Origin: Flavobacterium okayamense
GTDB lineage: Bacteria; Bacteroidota; Bacteroidia; Flavobacteriales; Flavobacteriaceae
Length of the DNA: 64,000 nt
NCBI RefSeq assembly: GCF_019702945.1
Contig: NZ_AP024749.1
Location: forward strand, 2,666,001 to 2,730,000
Direction: 5' to 3'
A program made the translations under genes and the position numbers. The notes under the pieces were generated by a model that was not told the DNA's origin, searched no databases, and saw only the letters and a list, made by a program, of their open reading frames with translations. Positions 55,654-64,000 of this stretch are shown piece by piece. Positions within the stretch are counted from its first letter, which is position 1. The number at the start of each line of letters is the position of its first letter.

Positions 55654-57456
55654 ATGAGACAATTAATTTCATTTTTTTTAATCATTTCTAATTTCGTTTT
55701 TTCTCAAAACAACAAGGATACAGATTATAAATACAACAAAACTATTAAAGTGGCTGAAGTGATTTTTCAAAATTTAGAAAAAGTTAATTCTTCTGATAGT
55801 ATAAAAAATAAAATATTGGAAGGCATTCGCTTAGTTGATAAATACGAAACAAAAGAAGCAGAAATTCTTTATGCAAAATTATTAACCGAGTTAAGTTGGT
55901 GTGAATATCAAAAAAATGATTTTTTAAAAGCCATTGAAATACAATTAAATGCTCAAAAAATATTTGAAAATCATAACGATTTAAGTCAGCTTGCAACCTC
56001 AAACTTCAGGTTAGGAAGTTATTACATTAAAATAGGTAGTGAATATAATAACCTTGGTAGTAAAGACGAACGTAAAACAGCGCAACAAGTAGCATTGGGC
56101 TATTTAAAACAATCCGTAAAACTTGCTGAAAATATTAAAAATAATGAAAAATACCTTCAAGCACTTGGTGGATTAGCAAATTATTATGTTGCACAAAAAA
56201 ACATTGATAGTACAATCTATTATAGCAAAATAATGCTACAAAAATCAACTCCTGAAGATTATAAAATGAAAGTAATGGCTAATAATTATTTAGGACTGAT
56301 GAGTTGTGAAAAGGAAGATTATATTGCAGCCGAAAAATATTTTAAAAATGCAATTGCTGATGCTGAAAAGTCTAATGCAGTATCACTTTTATCTGCAAAA
56401 GGAAATTTGGCATATGTGTACATGAAACAAAAAAAATATAAGCAAGCCAAAATAAATGTTTTTGAATTAATTGAAACCAATAAAAAATTAAAAAAACTAC
56501 ATAACATAGGTAAAAATTATGCTACTTTATATGATATTTATAAAGGAGAAAATAAAATCGATAGCGCTTTATATGCGTATGACATGTATTATGTGTATCG
56601 CGATAGTGTAGTTGACCAAAAACACAAAGATTTAATTAAAGAATTAAACATAAAATACGAAACCGAAAAGAAAGAAGCTGAAATTACTATTTTGAAACAA
56701 AAAGAGAAGATTCAAACTTTCGAATTAGAGAAAAACAAACAATTGTTAACATTTTCTGTAATCGGTTTAATTTTAATCATGTTAACGAGTTTGATTGTAT
56801 TCTTTTATCAAAAGAAAATTAATACGATTCAAAATTTAGCGTTACGTTCAAAGTTAACACGTTCGCAATTTAATCCGCATTATATAAACAATGCATTTAC
56901 TTCACTTCAAGCCACATTAATTGAACATGATTTGGATGAAAGTTTAATTAATTATACTTCTGATATTTCTCGCTTTTCTCGCTTATTATTAGAAAGTACT
57001 TTTAAAGATGAATGGACATTATTTGAAGAAAAACAAATGATGGAAAATTATTTAAAAACGCAACAACATCGATATGAAAACAATTTTGAATTTACCATTT
57101 CTAACAATTTTTCAAATGATGAATTACACCAATATAAATTACCAAGTGCTTTAACACAAACGGTTTTAGAAAACGCAATTGAACATGGTGGTTATCAAAA
57201 CAATATAGGTGGAAAAATTGAAATTGCAATTCATAAAATGAATAATCAATTTGAGATTGTAATAAAAAATAATAAAATTGGAGACGAAACAAATTCAACT
57301 AAAAAAGTAAATAATGAACCGTCGCGTGGTTTAGAAATCACAAAACAACGAATGGAATTACATCAAAAAATTCATAAAACAAAAACAGATTTCAAATTTG
57401 AAATGTATGAAAATGAAGTTTTAGTTACATTTGTTTTACCGCTTTTAAACGCTTAA
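55654..57456 (+). CDS. TPR-containing sensor histidine kinase (LytS type)
   Basis: About 600 residues from the ATG at 55654 (a TTG start 21 nt upstream is less likely). Signal peptide (MRQLISFFLIISNFVFSQ), several TPR repeats (about 80-330) outside the membrane, a coiled coil, one membrane helix (about 362-382), and a His_kinase domain with SQFNPHYINNAFTSL (His near 408). A degenerate HATPase follows (VLENAIEHGGY, SRGLEITKQRM). The partner response regulator starts 1 nt later. The ligand is unknown. Confidence 0.92.
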   Translation: MRQLISFFLIISNFVFSQNNKDTDYKYNKTIKVAEVIFQNLEKVNSSDSIKNKILEGIRLVDKYETKEAEILYAKLLTELSWCEYQKNDFLKAIEIQLNAQKIFENHNDLSQLATSNFRLGSYYIKIGSEYNNLGSKDERKTAQQVALGYLKQSVKLAENIKNNEKYLQALGGLANYYVAQKNIDSTIYYSKIMLQKSTPEDYKMKVMANNYLGLMSCEKEDYIAAEKYFKNAIADAEKSNAVSLLSAKGNLAYVYMKQKKYKQAKINVFELIETNKKLKKLHNIGKNYATLYDIYKGENKIDSALYAYDMYYVYRDSVVDQKHKDLIKELNIKYETEKKEAEITILKQKEKIQTFELEKNKQLLTFSVIGLILIMLTSLIVFFYQKKINTIQNLALRSKLTRSQFNPHYINNAFTSLQATLIEHDLDESLINYTSDISRFSRLLLESTFKDEWTLFEEKQMMENYLKTQQHRYENNFEFTISNNFSNDELHQYKLPSALTQTVLENAIEHGGYQNNIGGKIEIAIHKMNNQFEIVIKNNKIGDETNSTKKVNNEPSRGLEITKQRMELHQKIHKTKTDFKFEMYENEVLVTFVLPLLNA

Positions 57457-57457
57457 C

Positions 57458-58198
57458 ATGAAGGTTTTAGTTTTAGACGATGATAATAAAATCAGTAATA
57501 TGATTAAATCGCTTTTAGAGAAGTATTTTTCTAAAAGTATTAAACAAATCGATACCGTTTCTAATGTTGAAGAAGCTGTAAAAGCCATTAATGCTGAAAA
57601 CTATCAACTCTATTTGTTTGATATTCATTTAGGCAATGAAACAAGTTTTGAAATTTTTAATCAAATTGAAAAAACAAAGGCTAAGCTCATTTTCATAACT
57701 GGACATGAAAAATATGCGATTAACGCCATAAAACATCAAGCCGTAGATTATATTCTAAAACCTATTAATATATCTGAATTCAAAAATTCAGTTGAAAAAG
57801 TATTAGAAAGTATTCTAAAAGAACAAAAGATTGGAAGTGTGAACCAATTTGTCATAAAACAAGAAAACTCATTAATATTAAAAGCTTTAGAAAGCATTAA
57901 AATGGTTAAACTTAATGAAGTGGTTTATTTAGAAGCAAGCGGACCTTACACGGAAGTTTATCTAACTAATGGCGATAAAATTACGGTAACCAAACATTTA
58001 AAAGATTTCGAAAATAAATTAGAAAACACTGGGTTTTATAGAATTCATAATTCGTTTATTATTAATACGCTTAAAATGATTGGTATTACCAAAAAAGACG
58101 GCTATACAGTAGAAATGCAAAACAATAAATCATTGGCTATTTCCAGCAGAAGAAAAGATGATTTTATGCATTTTTTAGAACAAAATTTAGAAATCTAA
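57458..58198 (+). CDS. LytTR family response regulator
   Basis: 246 residues. Receiver domain with acidic pocket LVLDDDN (D7-D9), phospho-acceptor D55 in LYLFDIHLGNE and K in YILKPIN. LytTR DNA-binding domain from about 145 (MVKLNEVVYLEASGPYTEVYLTNGDKITVTKHLKDFENKL ... FYRIHNSFIINTLKM). It pairs with the kinase just upstream and would bind imperfect direct repeats at target promoters, which I could not locate. Confidence 0.95.
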   Translation: MKVLVLDDDNKISNMIKSLLEKYFSKSIKQIDTVSNVEEAVKAINAENYQLYLFDIHLGNETSFEIFNQIEKTKAKLIFITGHEKYAINAIKHQAVDYILKPINISEFKNSVEKVLESILKEQKIGSVNQFVIKQENSLILKALESIKMVKLNEVVYLEASGPYTEVYLTNGDKITVTKHLKDFENKLENTGFYRIHNSFIINTLKMIGITKKDGYTVEMQNNKSLAISSRRKDDFMHFLEQNLEI

Positions 58199-58240
58199 TG
58201 TAACCTTTTCAAAATCTTCTCGTATAACTACTAAAAAGTT

Positions 58241-58546
58241 ATGGCTGGAGAAGGTGCAATGTCTCATGCGATTCAAAGCTTAAAATTTAATCGCGCACAA
58301 AAAAGAAGTCAACGCAGAGATAAATTAAATTTTACTGATTATCATTCTAATCACGATGATGTTGGTCACGATCCTATAAAATCAACCCCCGAACAATTGG
58401 AAGCTATTCGTTTGCGCATGCAAGCTGAAAATAAAAAAAGAAAGAAAACCCAAATTATTTTGGCCATTCTTTCTTTTGTAGTTGCAATATTTTTAATCTA
58501 TGTTATTAGTAACATGAATTGGATTGGTGTTCAACCCAACTTTTAA
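58241..58546 (+). CDS. Small single-helix membrane protein
   Basis: 101 residues: a basic cytoplasmic region (SLKFNRAQKRSQRRDKLNF), a His/Asp-rich linker, a charged helix (PEQLEAIRLRMQAENKKRKKTQ) and one membrane helix near the end (about 70-90). Conserved-hypothetical type in Flavobacteriaceae. 42 nt after the response regulator. Confidence 0.75.
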   Translation: MAGEGAMSHAIQSLKFNRAQKRSQRRDKLNFTDYHSNHDDVGHDPIKSTPEQLEAIRLRMQAENKKRKKTQIILAILSFVVAIFLIYVISNMNWIGVQPNF

Positions 58547-59722
58547 CTATTCTTTTCTCCACTTTTTAGTTTCTTCGAAAACATGTTCTAAAATGGCAGC
58601 ATCTTGTTCGCTAAATTCAACGTGACGACGACTCATAACAATTCTTGCCGTTTCAAATGCTTTTTTGGTAATATAAGTTGTAAACCCGGAAGCACCACCC
58701 CAAGAGAAACTTGGGACAAAATTTCTTGGAAATCCGCTTCCAAAAATATTTGCAGAAACACCTACAACAGTTCCTGTATTAAACATAGTATTGATTCCGC
58801 ATTTACTGTGATCGCCCATCATAAGTCCACAAAATTGTAAACCTGTTTTTGCAAAACCTTCGGTTTCATAACTCCACAAACGTACTTCTTCGTAGTTATT
58901 CTTTAAGTTGGAATTATTTGAATCGGCACCTATATTACACCATTCCCCTAAAACTGAGTTTCCCAGAAACCCGTCGTGACCTTTATTAGAATATGCAAAT
59001 AATACCGAATTATTAACTTCACCTCCTACTCTACAATGTGGACCAACAGTAGTTGCTCCGTAAATCTTTGCGCCCAATTTTACTTGAGCTTCTTCGCATA
59101 ATGCAAAAGGTCCACGAATTAATGAACCCTCCATTATTTCAGCATTTCTACCAATGTAAATTGGCCCGCTTGATGCATTTAAGGTTACAAACTCAAGCTT
59201 TGCTCCTTTTTCAATAAAAATATTTTCTGGCGAAATTACATTAACACTTTTCGGTATAGGTTGCGATGTTCTACCTTCAGTAACTAACATAAAATCTTCA
59301 CGAATAGCAATATCGTTTTTTGAAAAAATATCCCAAGTGTTTTCAATTCGAATACAATCCTCATCATAATCGATTAAATCATATTCATCAAAATCGATAT
59401 CTTCTTGTGTATCATTCGTATAAAAAGCAATAATTTCTTCACCTGAAATAATCGCCTGATTTTTTTCTAAATTTAAAATCATTTCCACTAAAACTTCATT
59501 AGGAAAAAACGAAGCATTAATCATAATGTTTTCTTCCATTTCTACCATCGGATATTTATCCATTAAATATTCCTCCGTTAATGTTGTTGTAGTATAACCT
59601 AAGTATTTTTCCCATTTTTCACGAATGGTTAAAATTCCTACACGAATATCAGCAACTGGGCGAGTGAAAGTAAACGGTAATAAAGCATTACGAACCGTTC
59701 CGTCAAAAAGTATATAGTTCAT
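58547..59722 (-). CDS. GlmU-like sugar-nucleotidyltransferase family protein
   Basis: 391 residues. N-terminal MNYILFDGTVRNALLPFTFTRPVADIRVGI replaces the usual GxGTRMxS nucleotide loop, so transferase activity is doubtful. The second half is a left-handed beta helix with hexapeptide repeats (GRNAEIMEGSLIRGPFALCEEAQVKLG ... GEWCNIGADSNNSNLKNN ... DHSKCGINTMFNTGTVVGVSANIFG), as in GlmU acetyltransferases. A 'GlmU family' protein universal in Bacteroidota. A separate true GlmU is not in this window. Confidence 0.88.
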   Translation of the reverse strand: MNYILFDGTVRNALLPFTFTRPVADIRVGILTIREKWEKYLGYTTTTLTEEYLMDKYPMVEMEENIMINASFFPNEVLVEMILNLEKNQAIISGEEIIAFYTNDTQEDIDFDEYDLIDYDEDCIRIENTWDIFSKNDIAIREDFMLVTEGRTSQPIPKSVNVISPENIFIEKGAKLEFVTLNASSGPIYIGRNAEIMEGSLIRGPFALCEEAQVKLGAKIYGATTVGPHCRVGGEVNNSVLFAYSNKGHDGFLGNSVLGEWCNIGADSNNSNLKNNYEEVRLWSYETEGFAKTGLQFCGLMMGDHSKCGINTMFNTGTVVGVSANIFGSGFPRNFVPSFSWGGASGFTTYITKKAFETARIVMSRRHVEFSEQDAAILEHVFEETKKWRKE

Positions 59723-59724
59723 TA

Positions 59725-59975
59725 TTTTAGTTTAAAAGTCTAAAGTTACAAAGTTTAAAGTTTTTATTTTAAGAAGCACAAAAAAAGTTTTTATTGATTA
59801 CAAAACCCGAACAATGCGAAGCATTGTAATCTTTTATGCAGAATAATCTGAAAAAGCTCTGAATTTCAAGACAAAGTCTGCAGAGTTTTTCAGATGGTTT
59901 TAAACATAGTTTAAAAATTCCTCATAAAAGTGTCCTTTCTTTTGGTAAAGATTGCTTCGTTCCTCGCAATGACTC
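59725..59975. other. Non-coding spacer with palindromes and a REP-like fragment
   Basis: About 250 bp with no convincing gene. It holds shuffled AAGT words (59735-59770), nested palindromes GATTACAA/TTGTAATC around CAATGC-GAA-GCATTG (59796-59832), an imperfect AAACTCT/CTGCAGAGTTT pair, and at 59949-59972 ATTGCTTCGTTCCTCGCAAT. The last is the complement of a dispersed element seen in many bacterial genomes (GTCATTGCGAGGAACGAAGC type). Confidence 0.6.
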
Positions 59976-59980
59976 AAAAA

Positions 59981-60007
59981 AAAAGCTTCACAAATTGTGA
60001 AGCTTTT
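59981..60007 (-). terminator. Terminator of rpmE2
   Basis: AAAAGCTTCACA-AAT-TGTGAAGCTTTT, perfect 12-bp stem, 21 nt after the rpmE2 stop. Confidence 0.86.
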
Positions 60008-60028
60008 CTATATTTTGAAATCCAACGA

Positions 60029-60280
60029 TTATTTGCTGAATTTAGCGTATTTGTTTTTGAATTTATCAATACGACCAGCTGTATCGATAAGTTTAGATTT
60101 ACCAGTATAAAATGGGTGAGATGTTCTCGAAATCTCCATTTTAAACACAGGATACTCAACACCATCAACTTCGATAGTTTCTTTAGTTTCTACTGTAGAT
60201 TTTGTAATAAATACGTCTTCGTTAGACATGTCTTTGAAAGCTACTAATCTGTAATTTTCTGGGTGAATACCTTTTTTCAT
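60029..60280 (-). CDS. rpmE2: 50S ribosomal protein L31, type B
   Basis: 83 residues, [24 protein letters not shown] and [30 protein letters not shown]. It has no zinc-binding cysteines (C-minus or type B form), as normal for the phylum. A ribosomal protein at the central protuberance. Its promoter at 60388-60416 is of the regular Bacteroidota type. Confidence 0.97.
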   Translation of the reverse strand: MKKGIHPENYRLVAFKDMSNEDVFITKSTVETKETIEVDGVEYPVFKMEISRTSHPFYTGKSKLIDTAGRIDKFKNKYAKFSK

Positions 60281-60387
60281 AATGTAAATCTTTTTATTTG
60301 TGATTACCTGTTACTCCGCGGCTTTCTTCTCAAAAGGTGTAAGCAACATAATAACCTTTTATTATTAATCGTTTTTATTAGAGAGTG

Positions 60388-60416
60388 CAAATTTACATTA
60401 TTTTTTTAATATACAA
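60388..60416 (-). promoter_or_regulatory. Promoter of rpmE2
   Basis: On the - strand TTG (60416-60414), 18 nt, TAAATTTG (60395-60388), then CACTCTC. Leader of about 100 nt. Confidence 0.6.
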
Positions 60417-60505
60417 GCGATAGTGTAACTTTTTTTACTTGATTTATACTAATAGAAGATAAGTAATATTTCTCTTATATTTGTAAAACTAAACAACCAA
60501 AAACT

Positions 60506-61036
60506 ATGAATGAAATTGTAAAGAAAAACTCAGTTAAATACGGAATTATTGCCGGAGTATTTGCGTTACTATTAACTTCTACTATGTATGCTGTAAATTT
60601 AGAGTTATTTGCTAAATGGTGGATTGGAGTTACAAACATTATTATCTATACCGCATTAGGTATTTTTGCAATGGTTCAAACTAAAAAAGAATTAAACGGA
60701 GTTTACACATTTAAAGATGCATTTACCACATATTTTGTTTATGCTGTAATTGGTATTGCAATTTCAATTGCTTTTAATATTATTTTATTTAATTTTATAG
60801 ATCCAGGTGCAAAAGAAACTCTGAAAGAAATTTCTATTGAAGCTGCTGTATCTATGATGAAGAAGTTTGGAGCTCCTTCAGATGCAATCAAAAAAGCTGT
60901 TGAAGATATGAGTAACAGTGATCAGTTTGGAATTGTTGAGCAACTTAAAGGTTCTGTGTTTAGTATTATTTTCAGTGCTATCTTTGCAGCAATATTAGCT
61001 GCTATCTTCAAAAGTAAACCAAAAGAACAATTCTAA
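60506..61036 (+). CDS. DUF4199 domain-containing membrane protein
   Basis: 176 residues, four membrane helices (about 12-30, 36-54, 72-95, 145-168) and a middle soluble segment (KETLKEISIEAAVSMMKKFGAPSDAIKKAVEDMSN). The DUF4199 family is specific to Bacteroidota and has no known function. Very often next to a GT2 glycosyltransferase, as here (3 nt), which suggests a joint role in envelope polysaccharide or lipid-linked sugar synthesis. Confidence 0.88.
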   Translation: MNEIVKKNSVKYGIIAGVFALLLTSTMYAVNLELFAKWWIGVTNIIIYTALGIFAMVQTKKELNGVYTFKDAFTTYFVYAVIGIAISIAFNIILFNFIDPGAKETLKEISIEAAVSMMKKFGAPSDAIKKAVEDMSNSDQFGIVEQLKGSVFSIIFSAIFAAILAAIFKSKPKEQF

Positions 61037-61039
61037 TAC

Positions 61040-61990
61040 ATGAATTTATCTATAGTAATTCCATTATTAAACGAACAAGAGTCGTTACCCGAATTATACA
61101 ATTGGATTAAGAAAGTTATGACTAGTCATAACTTTTCTTATGAAATATGGTTTATAGACGATGGTAGCACTGATAACTCTTGGCAAATAATTGAAAACCT
61201 TTCACAACAAGATAACAACGTGAAAGGTATTCGCTTTTTTAAAAATTATGGTAAAAGCCAAGCGTTACATGCTGGATTTGCCAGAACTAATGGCGACGTA
61301 ATTATTACTATGGATGCTGATTTACAAGATAGTCCGGATGAAATACCTGAATTATATAATTTAATTACAAACGAAGGTTATGATTTAGTTTCAGGATGGA
61401 AAAAGAAACGATACGATTCGGTTATTGGAAAAAACATCCCTTCAAAATTATTTAATTGGGCTGCCCGAAAAACTTCCGGTGTAAAATTGCACGACTTTAA
61501 TTGCGGACTAAAGGCGTACAGTAAAAATGTGGTGAAAAACATTGAAGTTTCTGGAGAAATGCATCGTTACATTCCAGTTTTAGCAAAAAATGCTGGTTTT
61601 TCAAATATTGGTGAAAAAGTGGTTATTCATCAAGCTAGAAAATATGGCCAATCAAAATTTGGCATGAACCGCTTTATCAATGGATTTTTAGACTTAATTA
61701 CTATTTGGTTTTTATCAAGATTCGGCAAAAGACCAATGCATTTATTTGGTGCCTTAGGTGTTTTAATGTTTGTCATTGGTATGCTTTCTGCTGGTTTTAT
61801 TGGTTTTTCTAAACTTTGGAAATTATACCATCACGAGCCAGCAATATTGGTAACAGATAATCCTTGGTTTTATATTTCTTTAACTACAATGATAATTGGA
61901 ACACAGATGTTTTTAGCGGGATTTCTAGGTGAAATTATTTTACGTACAAAGAACAATGAAGAACGTTATAAGATTTCAAAAGAAATATAA
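61040..61990 (+). CDS. Glycosyltransferase family 2 (polyprenyl-phosphate type)
   Basis: 316 residues. GT-A domain VIPLLNEQESLPELYNWIKKV (5-25), FIDDGSTDNSW (about 38), ITMDADLQDSPDEIPEL (DxD-like, about 92) and CGLKAYSKNV. Two C-terminal membrane helices (about 229-252, 268-290) place it in the DPM1/GtrB-like class that moves a sugar onto a polyprenyl-phosphate carrier. The sugar is unknown. Third nucleotide after DUF4199. Confidence 0.93.
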   Translation: MNLSIVIPLLNEQESLPELYNWIKKVMTSHNFSYEIWFIDDGSTDNSWQIIENLSQQDNNVKGIRFFKNYGKSQALHAGFARTNGDVIITMDADLQDSPDEIPELYNLITNEGYDLVSGWKKKRYDSVIGKNIPSKLFNWAARKTSGVKLHDFNCGLKAYSKNVVKNIEVSGEMHRYIPVLAKNAGFSNIGEKVVIHQARKYGQSKFGMNRFINGFLDLITIWFLSRFGKRPMHLFGALGVLMFVIGMLSAGFIGFSKLWKLYHHEPAILVTDNPWFYISLTTMIIGTQMFLAGFLGEIILRTKNNEERYKISKEI

Positions 61991-62034
61991 GTTACTGTAA
62001 TTCTTCGTAAATTTGCCCTCTTAATTAATTAGAA

Positions 62035-63762
62035 ATGCATATTGACAAACATATATTAGACAAAGTAAACGAGTGGTTAACACCAACTTTTGATAAAAAA
62101 ACACAAGACATCATAGAAGAAATGATGACTTCTTCTCCTAAAGAACTTGAAGATAGCTTTTACAAAAATCTAGAGTTTGGAACAGGTGGAATGCGAGGTG
62201 TAATGGGTGTTGGCACCAATCGAATTAATAAATATACCTTGGGTAAAAACACACAAGGACTTTCTAATTATATGAAGAAAGTTTTTGCTGGTGAAGAATT
62301 AAAAGTTGCTATTGCTTACGATTGTCGTCATAATAGTGATACTCTTGCAAAAGTTGTTGCTGATGTTTTTTCGGCAAATGGAATTAAAGTATTTCTTTTT
62401 TCTGAAATGCGACCAACACCAGAATTATCATTCACCGTTCGTCATTTAGATTGTCATGCTGGTATTGTCTTAACTGCATCTCACAATCCGCCTGAATACA
62501 ACGGATATAAGGTTTATTGGCAAGATGGCGGACAATTAGTTCCTCCTCAAGATGGCGAAATAATTCAAGTGATAGAAAGTTTACAATACAGCGATATTAA
62601 TTTTGATGCCAACGAAAGCTTAATTCAATATATCGATAAAGATTTAGATGAAGCGTTTTGGAAATCAACTGTTGAAAATGCAAGTTTCAACACACCTCAA
62701 AATGCAAAAGATAATCTTAAAATTGTCTATACTTCTTTACACGGAACGTCTATAAAAGCTATTCCAAGTGTTTTAGCATTAGCAGGTTATAATGATGTAA
62801 ACATTGTAAAAGAACAAGCTGAACCAGATGGAAATTTCCCAACAGTAAAATCACCAAATCCGGAAGAACCAGAAGCTTTAACTATGGCAATTGAATTAGC
62901 AAATAAAATTAATGCTGATATTGTTGTAGGAACTGATCCAGATTCGGATCGATTAGGAGTTGCTGTTCGTGATTTAGATGGCAAAATGAAATTACTAAAT
63001 GGTAATCAAACTATGGTTATCATGACGGCTTTTCTATTAGAGCAATGGAAAAGAGCTGGAAAAATTACAGGAAAAGAATTCATTGGTTCGACAATTGTGT
63101 CTACACCAATGATGCTTGATTTAGCAGAAGCTTATAAAGTTGAATGTAAAGTGGGATTAACTGGTTTTAAATGGATTGCTAAATTCATAAAAGATTTTCC
63201 AGAATTACAGTTCATTGGCGGCGGTGAGGAAAGTTTTGGTTACATGGTTGGCGACAACGTTCGTGATAAAGATGCTGTAGCAGCAATACTATTAGTTTGT
63301 GAAATTGCAGCCTTAGCAAAAGCTTCTGGAAGTAGTTTGTTTCAGGAATTAATTAACTTGTCTGTTGATTTTGGTTTTTACAAAGAGCATTTAATTTCAA
63401 TTACTAAAAAAGGGATAGAAGGCGCTAACGAAATCAAACAAATGATGATTGATTTACGTGAAAATCCGTTAAAAGAAATTGCTAATCAAAGAGTTGTTTG
63501 CATTGAAGATTATCAAACTTCAAAGGGTAAAGACTTAATGAATGGAGATGAATTCGAAATTTCAATTCCAAAATCAAACGTTTTGATCTACTATTTAGAA
63601 GATGGCTCTAAGATTTGTGCTAGACCAAGTGGAACAGAACCAAAAATTAAGTTTTACATTAGTGTAAACCAACCATTAGATTCTAAAGAGGATTATTTAA
63701 AAGTAGAAAAACAATTGGATAGCAAAATTGATGCTATCATTTCAGAAATGAACTTGAATTAA
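62035..63762 (+). CDS. Phosphohexomutase (phosphoglucomutase/phosphomannomutase)
   Basis: 575 residues of the long alpha-D-phosphohexomutase type. Catalytic Ser loop VLTASHNPPEYNGYKVYW (about 145-162), metal loop GTDPDSDRLGVAV (about 300), sugar loop GGGEESFGYMVGD, and phosphate loop ARPSGTEPKIKFY near the C-terminus. It interconverts hexose-1- and -6-phosphates for cell-wall sugars. A TAAATTTG box (62008-62015) precedes it. The next gene's ATG overlaps its stop by one base. Confidence 0.95.
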   Translation: MHIDKHILDKVNEWLTPTFDKKTQDIIEEMMTSSPKELEDSFYKNLEFGTGGMRGVMGVGTNRINKYTLGKNTQGLSNYMKKVFAGEELKVAIAYDCRHNSDTLAKVVADVFSANGIKVFLFSEMRPTPELSFTVRHLDCHAGIVLTASHNPPEYNGYKVYWQDGGQLVPPQDGEIIQVIESLQYSDINFDANESLIQYIDKDLDEAFWKSTVENASFNTPQNAKDNLKIVYTSLHGTSIKAIPSVLALAGYNDVNIVKEQAEPDGNFPTVKSPNPEEPEALTMAIELANKINADIVVGTDPDSDRLGVAVRDLDGKMKLLNGNQTMVIMTAFLLEQWKRAGKITGKEFIGSTIVSTPMMLDLAEAYKVECKVGLTGFKWIAKFIKDFPELQFIGGGEESFGYMVGDNVRDKDAVAAILLVCEIAALAKASGSSLFQELINLSVDFGFYKEHLISITKKGIEGANEIKQMMIDLRENPLKEIANQRVVCIEDYQTSKGKDLMNGDEFEISIPKSNVLIYYLEDGSKICARPSGTEPKIKFYISVNQPLDSKEDYLKVEKQLDSKIDAIISEMNLN

Positions 63763-64000
63763 TGAAAACAACATTTTTTAAAATAATCCGATTTGCTAAA
63801 CCTTATAAAAAATTTATTTTTCTAAATATCTTTTTCAATATTTTATATGCTTTATTTAACGCGCTTTCATTTGTGATGTTAATCCCAATGTTAGATGTTA
63901 TGTTTGGTAATACTGAAAAAGTTTCTGAAAAACCTGTTTACACTACTCTTTCAGAAATAGATAAATTTGGTAAACAATATTTAGATTATACAATCACCCA
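63762..64000 (+). CDS. ABC exporter, MsbA-like (N-terminal part, cut by window end)
   Basis: The first approximately 79 residues are visible: MKTTFFKIIRFAKPYKKFIFLNIFFNILYALFNALSFVMLIPMLDVMF. This is the usual start of a Bacteroidota fused permease/ATPase ABC exporter (helix 1 with the elbow helix FFKIIRFAKPY and a long extracytoplasmic loop). The ATPase part lies outside the window. Lipid A flippase-like activity is likely by family; the overlap with the mutase gene argues for one transcript. Confidence 0.8.
   Translation, partial: MKTTFFKIIRFAKPYKKFIFLNIFFNILYALFNALSFVMLIPMLDVMFGNTEKVSEKPVYTTLSEIDKFGKQYLDYTIT

Overview
The window is a 64 kb stretch of a low-GC Bacteroidota chromosome, almost certainly a Flavobacterium-like member of the Flavobacteriaceae. 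The evidence is the family repertoire (DUF3810, DUF4252, DUF4199, DUF4268, T9SS type A sorting domain, split transketolase, GlmU-like protein), the promoter pattern (TTG or TTTG, a spacer of about 17-21 nt, then TAnnTTTG), the near absence of Shine-Dalgarno sequences, and a 16S-Ile-Ala-23S-5S rRNA operon. No species call is possible from reading alone.

Layout. Positions 1-3.5 kb hold an accessory block: small unrelated + strand genes (lipoprotein, DUF4272, an unknown, a GNAT acetyltransferase) separated by imperfect palindromes of 130-280 bp that start with CTAAC-like and end with GTTAG-like cores. This is the architecture of integron gene cassettes and attC sites, but no integrase is visible. 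Positions 3.6-15.6 kb are core genes: pepD, DUF3810, NDH-2, an ECF sigma module with a TraB/GumN protein, an acyltransferase, a Nudix hydrolase, and an msrB-DoxX-DinB-NRDE-ATP-grasp run. Positions 15.8-21.6 kb are one rRNA operon on the - strand, with three tandem candidate promoters and a truncated 5S pseudogene behind the real 5S. Positions 21.8-25.1 kb are thrS-infC-rpmI-rplT; infC has no ATG, GTG or TTG start available. Positions 25.1-32.6 kb (- strand) hold a small zinc-ribbon gene, a misnamed 'asparagine synthetase B', dnaB, accA, an EamA transporter, an LptF/LptG permease and tgt. Positions 32.7-40.2 kb hold the split transketolase, a second ECF module with two DUF4252 proteins, three tRNAs (Leu, Lys, Lys), aroK, a phosphoribosyltransferase, a methyltransferase, an S4 protein and an FKBP-like lipoprotein.

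Positions 40.2-45.6 kb form a vitamin B12 uptake locus. A TonB-dependent receptor lies behind a clear cobalamin riboswitch on the - strand, and a divergent btuF-btuC-btuD-like ABC transporter on the + strand has its own promoter and no visible riboswitch. A 34-codon membrane peptide sits between the two arms. Positions 45.6-47.0 kb carry a dienelactone hydrolase and an RluE-type pseudouridine synthase. Positions 47.0-49.8 kb are a second accessory insertion: an unknown gene, a hairpin-rich non-coding stretch with a promoter-like box, and a 502-aa reverse transcriptase of the unknown-group/DRT antiphage type. This is the best candidate for a poorly described system.

Positions 49.8-64 kb return to core genes: rmuC, a thioesterase, mtaB, a T9SS-secreted repeat protein, a LytS/LytTR two-component pair, a GlmU-like protein, rpmE2, DUF4199, a GT2 glycosyltransferase, a phosphohexomutase and the start of an MsbA-like ABC exporter cut by the window edge. 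Where the longest open frame began at a rare codon but a good ATG lay just inside, I used the ATG. Boundaries of rRNAs and non-coding elements are approximate.
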